From Oscillospiraceae bacterium (GTDB lineage: Bacteria > Bacillota > Clostridia > Oscillospirales > Ruminococcaceae): DNA of 48,805 nucleotides. A model generated the notes under the pieces. That model searched no databases. It had not been told where the DNA came from and was given only the letters and a program-made list of their open reading frames with translations. The position numbers and the translations under genes were made by a program. The stretch spans positions 1-48,805 of the forward strand of contig WRCY01000012.1 in NCBI GenBank assembly GCA_009783695.1, given 5' to 3'. Shown piece by piece: positions 7,692 to 15,627 of the stretch (positions within the stretch are counted from its first letter, which is position 1; each line of letters starts with the position of its first letter).

Positions 7692-7950
7692 ATATAGTTG
7701 ATTAACTTGAAAAACCGCTTTGCGGTTTTTCCGACAAGCAAAGCTTGCCGCTCGTACTTTAAGCGCGTAATCAACTATATAATCAAATTAAGCTGCTGCG
7801 CGGCGACCGCCGCACATTGAAAATGCTAACGCATTTTCAAGTTAATTGATTATAGTATATCACATGAATATGACAACCGTGTGTCATATATGAAAATATA
7901 TTATTATAATCAATTAACTTCAAAAATGCGTTAGCATTTTTCAAGTTAAT
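7692..7950. repeat. Nested palindrome cluster upstream of the WYL gene
   Basis: Three modules are seen. Module 1 is bounded by a perfect 13-bp inverted repeat (7692-7704 with 7768-7780) and contains AAAAACCGC-TTT-GCGGTTTTT (7710-7730) and CAAGC-AAA-GCTTG (7735-7747). Module 2 is bounded by TATAATCAA (7778-7786) and TTGATTATA (7846-7854). It contains GCGGC-GACC-GCCGC (7800-7813) and GAAAATGC-TAAC-GCATTTTC (7819-7838). Module 3 is ATTAACTT...AAGTTAAT (7913-7950) around AAAAATGC-GTTA-GCATTTTT (7922-7941). Modules 2 and 3 share sequence in opposite orientation. Modules 1 and 2 fall in the predicted 5' UTR of the WYL gene. Confidence 0.8.
7849..7889 (-). promoter_or_regulatory. WYL gene promoter with overlapping palindrome
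   Basis: On the minus strand TTGTCA (7871-7876) and TATAAT (7849-7854) are 16 bp apart. A perfect palindrome, ATATGACA-6 nt-TGTCATAT (7868-7889), covers the -35 box and is a good operator candidate. Confidence 0.6.
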
Positions 7951-7954
7951 CGGT

Positions 7955-7988
7955 TAAAAATAAAAACGGCGGAGGAAACCCTCCGCCG
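7955..7988 (-). terminator. Rho-independent terminator of the GH8-lipoprotein operon
   Basis: On the minus strand a 9-bp GC-rich stem (7967-7975 with 7980-7988) is followed by a T-rich tract. It lies 19 bp beyond the lipoprotein stop codon. Confidence 0.9.
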
Positions 7989-8007
7989 CCTATGTTCTAT
8001 TAAATAT

Positions 8008-9009
8008 TTATTCTGCCAGCAAAATTGTGAAGCAGTCCATGTAAATCGCTTGTGAATTGGGATGACCGCCCTTTGTTTCAAGATAGACGTACATTTCTTC
8101 ATAAAACAGTTTTACAAACTGGGTCGTGCCGCGCAGCAGCACCCAGCCGTCGTCGTTTACGTGTGCGAGCGGAATATTGCTTTGCCCGTCTTCTTCAGGA
8201 TGTTTCTCACTTCCGTCGTCATTCACTACGTAAAGGTGCGCGGGCAGCCAGTATTTTGATAATAAATTTTCGTCACCGTCATAGTCGCCCCACTGACCGA
8301 ATTCCGTGCCGTCAAGCCCTCTGACTTCGCGTGACAGCAGAATTCTGCCCGGGTCTGCGTCTTCGGACATTTTTACCCAAACGAAACATTCGTATGCGGT
8401 TTCATTATCGGGGAGCAGGTCAAATAAATCAAGAATCGCGCCCGCCCATTCGTGAGCCATGTTGTCAGACAGCAGGCTCGAGTTACCGTGAACCGCGTAA
8501 TCGCTTGAAATTTCAAGAACCTGAGGCCCGTAGTGCTCCATAACGGTGGTGTTGATTCTTGTATCGCCGACCATCGGGTTTATTGCCCTTTCAGAGTCCC
8601 AGCGGCGCTTCCATATGCTGTCACAACCGGGGTTTTGGAAATTACAAGCCACTTCCAGCATATCGCAGGTGCAGATTTCTGAATCATCTTCAAAGCTGGT
8701 AGCGTAAACAACCCTGTTCATATCATAGCTGAAAGGAACATAATCGTTGAAGTCGGGCCAGGGGCCTGTATAACCGGAGTTGTCGAAAATGATGGGGTCG
8801 GGCTGCGGCTCGTCTTTTTCACCTTCGGGGTCAGCCGGGGTTTCGATTTCGGGGTCGCCGGCAGGGTCAGGGTCGTCCGCGGGGTCTGAGGGTGTTTCAC
8901 CACCTCCGTTAACGGGGGGGGCGGGTTCGTCTGCTCCGTTACAGCCGACAAACGCAAGTACCATAAACATCGCAAGCATAACGCACAAAAGTTTCTTTGC
9001 CATTTTCAT
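8008..9009 (-). CDS. Secreted lipoprotein, probable carbohydrate-binding module
   Basis: A 333-residue lipoprotein. The signal peptide ends in the lipobox VLAFVGC (Cys about residue 23). A low-complexity Pro/Asp/Glu linker follows to about residue 70. The remaining ~250 residues look like a beta-sandwich resembling CBM4/9/22-type modules (YATSFEDDSE start, W-rich, a YAVHGNSSLL element, an YECFVWVKM strand and a final IYMDCFTILLAE strand). Family assignment is inference. It follows the GH8 gene by 14 bp with AGGAGG before the ATG. It may present xylan fragments or sense the substrate at the cell surface while GH8 acts inside. Confidence 0.7.
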   Translation of the reverse strand: MKMAKKLLCVMLAMFMVLAFVGCNGADEPAPPVNGGGETPSDPADDPDPAGDPEIETPADPEGEKDEPQPDPIIFDNSGYTGPWPDFNDYVPFSYDMNRVVYATSFEDDSEICTCDMLEVACNFQNPGCDSIWKRRWDSERAINPMVGDTRINTTVMEHYGPQVLEISSDYAVHGNSSLLSDNMAHEWAGAILDLFDLLPDNETAYECFVWVKMSEDADPGRILLSREVRGLDGTEFGQWGDYDGDENLLSKYWLPAHLYVVNDDGSEKHPEEDGQSNIPLAHVNDDGWVLLRGTTQFVKLFYEEMYVYLETKGGHPNSQAIYMDCFTILLAE

Positions 9010-9023
9010 GAATCCTCCTAAAA

Positions 9024-10205
9024 TTAAATATATATTTTATAGTTTCCGCCGAGAGCTAAAAACGCGAAGATGTAAAGAAAATTATCATAATATCTTCGCT
9101 GTCCTTTTCTGGGCGGTGTATTCCAAAACCGCTCGGCGAACGTAAGCCTTTGTTCTCCCCGTGCCGCGAGTGACGCCGTGGCGTTTGCCGCGAGCAGCCC
9201 TACGGGGTGCAGGGCGGGGAAGTCGATTACAGTGCCGTCGGTTTTGTAAACCTTGTCTTTTGTGCAGCTGCCGATGGCTGCTTCCATGAAAAACTTTTGA
9301 ATTCTGTCGGCGGTTTCCCTGTTCCATTCATCGGGCGCGAACCATTCATGGTCGAGAGCTATGTTCATCGCTACACGATACGCATCGCTGAAGAAAGTAT
9401 CATGCCCCGGGTGCTCGGACTTATCGGGGTTGTTGCGCTCGGCATAAGGCGTGCCGTCATAGTATGAGTATTCGGGTGCAAGCCCCGTGACGGGATGGCA
9501 GGCGGTTTTTAAGTATTCGCGGCTCGCCGCTGCCGCCGCTTTCCAGAAGCCGCGGTCTTCTTCATATGACTTCAATGCGAAAAGCTCGTAAAAATGCGGC
9601 AAATGATAGGACGGGTCGGTCATTTCCAGCCCGGTGATGAATTTAATCAGCTTATTCCCGGGATTCCACATCGGCTGCGGACCGGGAGGATTAGCTATAC
9701 AGTCGGGGTGGTTTTCGCCTTTATGAATACATTCACGAAGCAGCTCCCGCGCTTCGTGCGAGTAATTAAAAATCCCCTCGCCGTCGCCCCATCTTGCACA
9801 GGCGAAAAGCAGCGCCATCGCGAAAAATTCCTCGCCGTCGGGTGCGGGCCCATCGCTGTTCTTGCCGCCGCAGGGCAGCATCGACCAGTAGAAATAGCCT
9901 TTGTTCCAGCCCTCTTTTATGTACATATAAGTCCTCGCCCACTTCCAGATGCGGTCGAAGTCCTCTTTCCTGTTCATCTGCACGAACACCATCATTGCGT
10001 AGGACATCCCCTCGGTTCGCACATCGTTATTGCCGGTGTCCATGACGTAGCCCATGTCGCCGCTTTCGTTAATAAAATAAATCTTCTCCCCGCCGAAGAA
10101 AATCTCCTCAAACACCTCGTTCAGGCGGCTCTCTATCTCAGCTTCGGACTTGCCGAGCTCCTTAAAAACATTGCTGTATGTACCCGTGTGAAAAGCTCCG
10201 TTCAT
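9024..10205 (-). CDS. GH8 reducing-end xylose-releasing exo-oligoxylanase
   Basis: A 393-residue glycoside hydrolase family 8 enzyme, closest in pattern to Rex enzymes that remove xylose from the reducing end of xylo-oligosaccharides by inversion. The general acid is the Glu in VRTEGMSYAMM (about residue 65), and the base is probably the Asp in FFSDAYRV. No signal peptide is present, so it acts in the cytoplasm. I placed the start at the ATG at 10205 because GGAG sits 6 nt upstream. A longer in-frame TTG start would consume that site. It has a strong promoter and forms an operon with the lipoprotein downstream. Confidence 0.88.
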   Translation of the reverse strand: MNGAFHTGTYSNVFKELGKSEAEIESRLNEVFEEIFFGGEKIYFINESGDMGYVMDTGNNDVRTEGMSYAMMVFVQMNRKEDFDRIWKWARTYMYIKEGWNKGYFYWSMLPCGGKNSDGPAPDGEEFFAMALLFACARWGDGEGIFNYSHEARELLRECIHKGENHPDCIANPPGPQPMWNPGNKLIKFITGLEMTDPSYHLPHFYELFALKSYEEDRGFWKAAAAASREYLKTACHPVTGLAPEYSYYDGTPYAERNNPDKSEHPGHDTFFSDAYRVAMNIALDHEWFAPDEWNRETADRIQKFFMEAAIGSCTKDKVYKTDGTVIDFPALHPVGLLAANATASLAARGEQRLTFAERFWNTPPRKGQRRYYDNFLYIFAFLALGGNYKIYI

Positions 10206-10230
10206 TGTTTTCTCCAATTAGTTTTACACA

Positions 10231-10259
10231 ATTATAGCATAACATTTCCATAAAGTCAA
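10231..10259 (-). promoter_or_regulatory. Promoter of the GH8 operon
   Basis: On the minus strand TTGACT (10254-10259) and TATAAT (10231-10236) have a 17-bp spacer, 26 bp before the chosen start. Confidence 0.8.
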
Positions 10260-10294
10260 TGCATATTAGTTAATTGTAACCAAATTGAAACAAT

Positions 10295-10315
10295 CCCCTC
10301 CGTATAAGGGAGGGG
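10295..10315 (-). terminator. Probable terminator hairpin after the sleB-like gene
   Basis: CCCCTCC (10295-10301) pairs with GGAGGGG (10309-10315) three bases past the stop codon. The downstream T-run is weak on the minus strand, so termination is less certain. Confidence 0.5.
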
Positions 10316-10317
10316 GG

Positions 10318-10995
10318 TCATGCCGCGAATCTGTGTGCGCCGATTGTGGTTGTAACCGGGCGAGCATGCAGAAAAGCATTGCTTGTTTTCCGGGGGTTGA
10401 AAAAATAAACCGCACCGCCCGTCGGGTCCCAGCCTGCGAGCGCGTCGCGTGCCGCCGCATACGCCGTCTGCGATACAGGCTGCTCAAACTGTCCGTTCCA
10501 TACAGCGGAAAACTCCCCGCTCTGGTAGATTACTCCCGCCAGAGTGTCGGGGAACGACGGGTGCGCAACCCTGTTCATAATTACCGCGCCCACCGCAACC
10601 TGCCCGGAATACGGCTCGCCGCGCGCCTCCGCCGAGATAATCCGCGCGAGCAGATTTATATTTGCATCGCTTGCCTCGGGGGTTCTGCCGGTGCGGGGAT
10701 TCACCCCGAGCAGCTCAAGCGTCGCCATATCGGCGATTCCTGTCGCGGGGAGCCCGTGACTCTGCTGAAACCGCCCGACGGCGGCCTCGGTCTGCGAGCC
10801 GTAATAGCCTGTAACCTCGCCGTAAAAAAGCCCCATGCCCCCCAGCATTTGCTGTATCGCCTCAACTTCACTGCCGCGCATACCGTAAGAAGCGGAGATT
10901 TCCACGTGCCGGGCGGGGATAAATTTTTGGTTAATTCCCGCTAAAAACGCGCCGATGATGAGCGTCAGGAGCCCTATTTTAAAGAAAGAATTCAT
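10318..10995 (-). CDS. sleB: SleB/CwlJ-type spore cortex-lytic enzyme
   Basis: A 225-residue germination enzyme. An N-terminal hydrophobic segment (about residues 5-22) serves as signal or anchor. A peptidoglycan-binding domain 1 spans about 36-95 (GMRGSEVEAIQQML...GYYGSQTEAAVGRFQ). The hydrolase domain follows (LLARIISAEARGEPYSGQVA), containing the Glu expected to be catalytic in this lytic transglycosylase family, and VGAVIMNRV. SleB degrades cortex muramic-lactam peptidoglycan during germination. No ypeB partner lies next to it. With spoIIP nearby this shows the host makes endospores. SleB and other CwlJ-like hydrolases are hard to separate, so the symbol is tentative. Confidence 0.85.
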   Translation of the reverse strand: MNSFFKIGLLTLIIGAFLAGINQKFIPARHVEISASYGMRGSEVEAIQQMLGGMGLFYGEVTGYYGSQTEAAVGRFQQSHGLPATGIADMATLELLGVNPRTGRTPEASDANINLLARIISAEARGEPYSGQVAVGAVIMNRVAHPSFPDTLAGVIYQSGEFSAVWNGQFEQPVSQTAYAAARDALAGWDPTGGAVYFFNPRKTSNAFLHARPVTTTIGAHRFAA

Positions 10996-10998
10996 AAG

Positions 10999-11040
10999 AA
11001 AACCCGCTATCTTATTTTTGATTAGGATTAGCAGGTTTTT
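10999..11040 (-). terminator. Hairpin between the small lipoprotein and sleB
   Basis: On the minus strand AAACCTGCT (11030-11038 region) pairs, with one mismatch, with AGCGGGTTTT (10999-11008). The stem ends a few bases before the sleB start codon. It may terminate the lipoprotein transcript or attenuate sleB. Confidence 0.5.
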
Positions 11041-11052
11041 AAGATTTATGCG

Positions 11053-11511
11053 TTAGTCTGTTTTAACAAACCTTAAGTATCCATCACGATAATAAGTTAT
11101 CGACACAAAATAAGTACATTCGTAATCACCCTTAAAATCAATTGCAAAATTACCTCCGGGGAAGGAATGGTCGATGTTTACGAGTAGAATACAAATAGCA
11201 GTGCTTTGTTCTGTATAAAAAACAGTCAAAAGAAGGTTTTCGTTATTAACAATTGAATATGTCCGCGATTCTAACTCAGAGAATTCCGGAAAAAAAGCAA
11301 GCGAAATCTCTAATTCACCACCGGGTTTAATTTCAAAGTACATCTGGGGGTCTTCTTCAACTTCATACCTACCAATTAATTTTTCGGCTATTTCATTTGT
11401 TGTGATGTATGTTGCGGGACTTTTTACAATAGTATTTTCATTTTTAGCCATATCGCTTGTACAACTCGAAGCAATTAGGACGGAAATTAATAAAATAAAC
11501 ATTTTTTTCAT
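11053..11511 (-). CDS. Small lipoprotein of unknown function
   Basis: A 152-residue lipoprotein that I do not recognise. The signal peptide MKKMFILLISVLIASSC ends in a lipobox Cys at about residue 17. The mature part is mostly predicted beta-strand (for example YFEIKPGGELEISLAFF, then FAIDFKGDYECTYFVSITYY). The gene is visibly more AT-rich than sleB and spoIIP on either side, sharing this with the upstream M23 gene. It follows that gene by 9 bp, so they are cotranscribed. An immunity role against the M23 peptidase is a hypothesis from order, location and lipoprotein type only. Confidence 0.6.
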   Translation of the reverse strand: MKKMFILLISVLIASSCTSDMAKNENTIVKSPATYITTNEIAEKLIGRYEVEEDPQMYFEIKPGGELEISLAFFPEFSELESRTYSIVNNENLLLTVFYTEQSTAICILLVNIDHSFPGGNFAIDFKGDYECTYFVSITYYRDGYLRFVKTD

Positions 11512-11520
11512 ATAATTACC

Positions 11521-12237
11521 CTACCAATTAAAAAACTCGCGTGGATTTTGCAAAACATTGTTATGTGTTACACCAAAATGAAGATGAACGCCATCAGAAA
11601 GCCCTGTATTCCCCATTGTACCAATTTGTATTCCGGCATCAACAACATCGCCATCTTCTACGAACATTTCATTTAAATGTAAATAAGTTGTAACCGTATT
11701 TCCGTCTAGAGAAGTAATACTTACAGCTGTACCAGTTGAAGTTCCGCTTATGTCTTTAACTGTACCGCCCATAACAGCATAAACGGGGTCGTTGGTTCCT
11801 CTTGTTTCCGGGAGTAAATCTACTCCGCTATGCAAAATAATACTTCCGTCATCTCTTGTTCCATGTGCGCCGCAGTCGCAATGAAAAACGCAATTTCCAA
11901 ACTTCATATTTGATGTTGGCTTAGCTATTGCAGGGATTTTTTCTTTAACTGGTCTCTGAGGTTTAGCCGGGTATGATTTACCGTTATAATCCCCGTCTAC
12001 CGTCTCAATCTCGCACTTACAATTCGGGTGAAGCGGCGGAAAATTCTTTCCTGCAGCAGCATCAGAAATCTTAAAAACTTTTCCATCTAATTCCGAACAT
12101 CTTTTACAAATATTATTACCTGTTATTAAAAATCTATAGTACTCGTAACCCTTTAGTTCTTTTTTCCATAATAACACACGATTATTAAAAAGTCTACTGC
12201 TTTCTTCAAAATAATCTTTTGGTTGCTTTTTTTCCAT
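11521..12237 (-). CDS. MuF-like motif fused to M23 metallopeptidase domain
   Basis: A 238-residue protein without signal peptide. Residues about 35-80 carry a Cys motif typical of the end of phage Mu gpF-like head-morphogenesis domains (CKRCSELDGKVF, then NFPPLHPNCKC). After a Pro/Lys-rich linker, residues about 135-230 form an M23/LytM domain with zinc ligands in LHSGVDLL and VHLHFGV. M23 enzymes cut peptidoglycan cross-bridges. I chose the ATG at 12237 because GGAGGAC is 7 nt upstream. The upstream extension lacks support. No phage genes are near. MuF domains are known from phage-borne polymorphic toxins, which makes the adjacent lipoprotein interesting. The MuF part here is only a fragment. 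Confidence 0.75.
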   Translation of the reverse strand: MEKKQPKDYFEESSRLFNNRVLLWKKELKGYEYYRFLITGNNICKRCSELDGKVFKISDAAAGKNFPPLHPNCKCEIETVDGDYNGKSYPAKPQRPVKEKIPAIAKPTSNMKFGNCVFHCDCGAHGTRDDGSIILHSGVDLLPETRGTNDPVYAVMGGTVKDISGTSTGTAVSITSLDGNTVTTYLHLNEMFVEDGDVVDAGIQIGTMGNTGLSDGVHLHFGVTHNNVLQNPREFFNW

Positions 12238-12308
12238 TGATTTGTCCTCCGGTAAATATAGTTTATCTACATTATACCGGAGGAGCTGCATGCAAAACAA
12301 TGAAATAT

Positions 12309-13505
12309 TTAATCAACAAGCGACAGCAGCGCCTCCGCCATACTCCTGCCAATCAATGTCCCCGTATACTTCGCCTCCTCAAGCGTATTCCCATGGGTGC
12401 CGATTTCAATCAGCAGAGAGCCGGGCGTAAGGTGCTGGTTATACTGGCTGTACTGGAAAAGTACGGGGCGCGTGATTCCGGGGTAATCGTGCTCCATATG
12501 TTGCTGGAAAAGCGACGCCAGCCTGAAATTATGTAGGTAGTACGGTATGTCCCAGGTTCCGTCGTCAGCTGCGGATATAATCATAACCTGCGCTGCGTCA
12601 TGCCCATCAACCTGCGTCACCGGTGCAACCCGCGAGCCATCGCCTGTTTCGATTGCATCCCTGTGCACATCAAGCACTATTTTGATTGACGGATAAGCTT
12701 CAAGGACTTGCTGCACGGTCTGCTGGCTTCTCGCATAGGCGCCGTTGAACACGGGATAATCATGTACTGTTCCGTCGTGAATTACCGTAATCCCCGCCTC
12801 CGCGAAGCTTTTCGCCATCTCCGCGCCGACCGCGACTATGTTTTTATCGGAATCAAGGCTGCGCCCGTAATAGCTCGCATCGAAAAAGTCAAACCCGCAT
12901 GGTTGAAACGCCTCAGTCGTGTGAGTGTGCATAATCAGCACCTCCGGTTCGCCGTTCAGCTCAAGCTTTATTTCGGGCGGCTTTCTGCTCTGGGCGAGGA
13001 CAAAATCGCGGTCCAGTTCGGTTTCGTTGCGTACCTGCCCCGCCAGCGCCAAGTTAATAAAGCCGACATTGGGGCCGTAGGTAAGCTTTACGATTCTGCC
13101 GTCAACCATGGTGAAATTAAGCGGCTCCTCCCGCACTTCGGTTATATTAAGTGAAAGCACCTGTGCGGCTGCCGGCGTGTCGCCGGCGGCAATTCCGTCA
13201 GACCAAAAACTGTTTGAATACATATCTTGATCGGCTGGCGGTATTCTTTGCGGGATAATTTCAATGCCGTGTTCTGCCGGCTTGTATAAAAGCAGCGCGG
13301 AGCTGCTCATTTCAAGGATTGCGCTGCTGCTTAGTCCGTATTCTCTCTCTTCATAAGCTGTGATTTCATCCTCCCACAGGGAAACAAAGACCCCGCTGTT
13401 GCCGCCGACAAAAGCGGCAAGCGGCGGCGAAACGAGCACAGCAATGAGTCCGGCGGCGATTTTAACGAGCGCGGACTTAACCCGCTTTCTGTTTTTCTTT
13501 TGCAT
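12309..13505 (-). CDS. spoIIP: Stage II sporulation protein P
   Basis: A 398-residue peptidoglycan hydrolase of the SpoIIDMP machine that thins septal peptidoglycan and drives engulfment. It has amidase and endopeptidase activity. An N-terminal membrane segment lies near residues 11-33. The SpoIIP catalytic domain occupies about 190-390. Visible motifs are VLIMHTHTTEAF, KIVLDVHRDAI and LLIEIGTHGNTLEEA, with His and Glu residues typical of zinc amidases. The usual gpr neighbour is absent. It starts with GAAAGGACAGGAC upstream and is divergent from the AGCS transporter gene. Confidence 0.94.
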   Translation of the reverse strand: MQKKNRKRVKSALVKIAAGLIAVLVSPPLAAFVGGNSGVFVSLWEDEITAYEEREYGLSSSAILEMSSSALLLYKPAEHGIEIIPQRIPPADQDMYSNSFWSDGIAAGDTPAAAQVLSLNITEVREEPLNFTMVDGRIVKLTYGPNVGFINLALAGQVRNETELDRDFVLAQSRKPPEIKLELNGEPEVLIMHTHTTEAFQPCGFDFFDASYYGRSLDSDKNIVAVGAEMAKSFAEAGITVIHDGTVHDYPVFNGAYARSQQTVQQVLEAYPSIKIVLDVHRDAIETGDGSRVAPVTQVDGHDAAQVMIISAADDGTWDIPYYLHNFRLASLFQQHMEHDYPGITRPVLFQYSQYNQHLTPGSLLIEIGTHGNTLEEAKYTGTLIGRSMAEALLSLVD

Positions 13506-13555
13506 ATCTTGTCCTGTCCTTTCATAATCTGGTACTAATTATATGAGAGGACGAG

Positions 13556-14878
13556 GTGGTTTATGTTGTGCTGAGAATGATAGATTTCCTGAACGAAAAA
13601 TTAGTCTGGGGCCCTCCCGCGCTCGTCCTTTTTCTCGGAACGGGCATATTTTTCAGCGTAAAACTCGGCTTTTTTCAATTAAATTTGCTTCAGATTTTAA
13701 AGCAGACGCTTCTCGGTAAGAGCAAAACCCCCGACGGCAAGACGCTTTCGCCGCTGCAAACGCTGACCTCCACCCTTGCCGTAACCCTCGGTACAGGCAA
13801 TATCGTCGCGCTCGGTACTGCAATCGCTTTCGGCGGGGCGGGCGCGGTATTCTGGATGGTGGTGTCGGCTTTTTTCGGCATGGCGACGGCGTATGCGGAA
13901 ACTTACACAGGCATGAAGTTCCGCCGAACCAAGCCCGACGGAACGAAATTCGGCGGTGCTTTTTATTATATCGGGGCAGTGCTGGGCAGTGGCTGGGCGA
14001 AGTTTTTTGCACTCTGCTGTATACTCGCAAGCCTCGGCATGGGCAACATGACGCAGATGAACGCGCTCGCTGTCTCGCTTGAGCGCGGCTTCGGCGTGCC
14101 CCTGTGGACTTCGGGGCTGATGGCTATGGCGCTTGTGGGACTGCTCGTTTTCGGCGGAGCCGTAATGTTCGGGCAGGTCACGGAGAAGGTGATTCCCGCG
14201 CTGTCAGTTATTTATATATTAGGCTGCCTTGCGGTGATTTTTGTGAACCTTGACGAAGTGCCCGGCGCGCTTCTGCGGATTGTGCAGGAGGCGTTCAGTG
14301 TACGGGCTGTCGGCGGCGGGGTTTTAGGAACGGCGCTTATCCGGGGGATGAGCTGGGGGTTTCGGAGGGGGATTTTTTCTAACGAAGCCGGGCTCGGCAC
14401 AGCCGTCATCATCAACTGTATGTCCTCGGAGGAATCCGCGTCGAAGCAGGGAATGTGGGCTTCGCTCGCTGTTTTTATCGACACTGTCATCATCTGCGTT
14501 TTGACCGCTCTTGCGATACTTGTCACCGGCGCGGATAAAATAGGCGGCGACGGAGCGACATTTGCGTCGGCGGCGTTCGGGAGCGCGTTCGGCGCGTATG
14601 CGGATATGTTTTTGTCGGCGTGTATCGCGCTGTTCGCAATCGCGACTGCTTCGGGCTGGTCGCTGTTCGGCTCGGTCTGCGTCGAATATCTGTTCGGGAA
14701 ACGCTTCATAAAGCCGTTCGCAGTTGTTTTCACGCTCTGCTGCTTTGTCGGAGCTACGGCAAGGCTTGAGCTCATATGGGGGCTCGCTGATATTTTTAAC
14801 GGGCTCATGGCTGCGCCGAACCTGATTGCACTGCTGCTTTTCGGATTTCGGCGGAACTTTCTTAAAATGCGGGATTAA
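13556..14878 (+). CDS. Sodium/alanine symporter family protein (AGCS)
   Basis: A 440-residue membrane transporter of the alanine-or-glycine:cation symporter family, which imports small neutral amino acids with Na+. About ten to eleven hydrophobic helices are present. Family signatures include GPPALVLFLGTGIFFSVKLG near the N-terminus, LAVTLGTGNIVALGTAIAFGG, and GFRRGIFSNEAGLGTAVI in the second half. The start is uncertain. GTG at 13556 has GAGAGG 5 nt upstream, while GTG at 13568 and ATG at 13577 are possible. The gene is monocistronic and precedes the TetR promoter. Confidence 0.92.
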   Translation: MVYVVLRMIDFLNEKLVWGPPALVLFLGTGIFFSVKLGFFQLNLLQILKQTLLGKSKTPDGKTLSPLQTLTSTLAVTLGTGNIVALGTAIAFGGAGAVFWMVVSAFFGMATAYAETYTGMKFRRTKPDGTKFGGAFYYIGAVLGSGWAKFFALCCILASLGMGNMTQMNALAVSLERGFGVPLWTSGLMAMALVGLLVFGGAVMFGQVTEKVIPALSVIYILGCLAVIFVNLDEVPGALLRIVQEAFSVRAVGGGVLGTALIRGMSWGFRRGIFSNEAGLGTAVIINCMSSEESASKQGMWASLAVFIDTVIICVLTALAILVTGADKIGGDGATFASAAFGSAFGAYADMFLSACIALFAIATASGWSLFGSVCVEYLFGKRFIKPFAVVFTLCCFVGATARLELIWGLADIFNGLMAAPNLIALLLFGFRRNFLKMRD

Positions 14879-14900
14879 AAATATTTTTTAAGTTTAGTAC

Positions 14901-14948
14901 TTGACAGGAGGGAAAGCTCTTGCTATAATAGATACATGATGTATGTAT
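14901..14948 (+). promoter_or_regulatory. TetR gene promoter and candidate operator
   Basis: TTGACA (14901-14906), a 17-bp spacer and TATAAT (14924-14929) are followed at once by the palindrome ATACAT-5 nt-ATGTAT (14932-14948 read on the minus strand). The site lies at the expected transcription start, fitting autorepression. Confidence 0.8.
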
Positions 14949-14963
14949 GAGGATGTGTGAATC

Positions 14964-15611
14964 ATGCCCAGAAACAAGTATCCCGAAGAAACTGTTAAGA
15001 AGATTTTAGATGCAGCTTTGAAGCTGTTTCTGGAAAAAGGCTACGAGCAGACCACAATTCTCGATATTGTCGCCGAGATGAAGGGGCTGACGCGCGGCGC
15101 ATTTTATCATCATTTCAAGTCAAAGGAAGATGTCCTCGAAGCTGTGACAGAGATGATTTTTTGTGAATCCAATCCCTTTGAAAAGGTTAAGCAGGAAAAA
15201 GGACTCAGCGGCTTGGGTAAGATAAAATTGGCATTGAAATACAGTTCTGTTCAGGGTTATGTTGACGAGAGAGCAATTGCTTTAAATAAAATAGCTATAC
15301 CTTTGCTGTCGAATCCGCGCTTCTTGTCGGAACAAATTAAATCTACCCGGTATATAGCCGGCTTTGTTGAAGCTTTGATTGAAGAGGGTATGGCGGACGG
15401 TTCCATAGCGCGCGGAAACGCTAAGTTTTTGGGAGAATTGTTCATGCTGCTTTTCAACGTTTGGATAGTTCCGTCTATTTTTCCCTGCAGCCTTGAGGAA
15501 GCGTGGGAAAAAATCTTAATCATTAAAAAAACGTTTGAAGCGCTTGGGCTTCCGGTTATTGATGAGGAAATGCTGGAGAGTTTGCAAAATGTTGTAATTG
15601 CATACGAGTGA
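14964..15611 (+). CDS. TetR/AcrR family transcriptional regulator
   Basis: A 215-residue regulator. The N-terminal TetR helix-turn-helix spans about residues 10-56 (ALKLFLEKGYEQTTILDI, then GLTRGAFYHHFKSKEDVL). A variable helical ligand domain follows. It lies directly upstream of an ABC export pair and has operator-like palindromes both before (14932) and after (15628) it. The likely role is a drug- or metabolite-responsive repressor of itself and the transporter. The start has GAGGATG upstream. The ligand is unknown. Confidence 0.93.
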   Translation: MPRNKYPEETVKKILDAALKLFLEKGYEQTTILDIVAEMKGLTRGAFYHHFKSKEDVLEAVTEMIFCESNPFEKVKQEKGLSGLGKIKLALKYSSVQGYVDERAIALNKIAIPLLSNPRFLSEQIKSTRYIAGFVEALIEEGMADGSIARGNAKFLGELFMLLFNVWIVPSIFPCSLEEAWEKILIIKKTFEALGLPVIDEEMLESLQNVVIAYE

Positions 15612-15627
15612 TTTTTTATTTATATAA

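Noticed and set aside
11521-12237. Prophage remnant at the MuF/M23 gene
   Set aside because: No portal, terminase, capsid, integrase or attachment repeat is found nearby. Only the Cys motif recalls a phage head protein.
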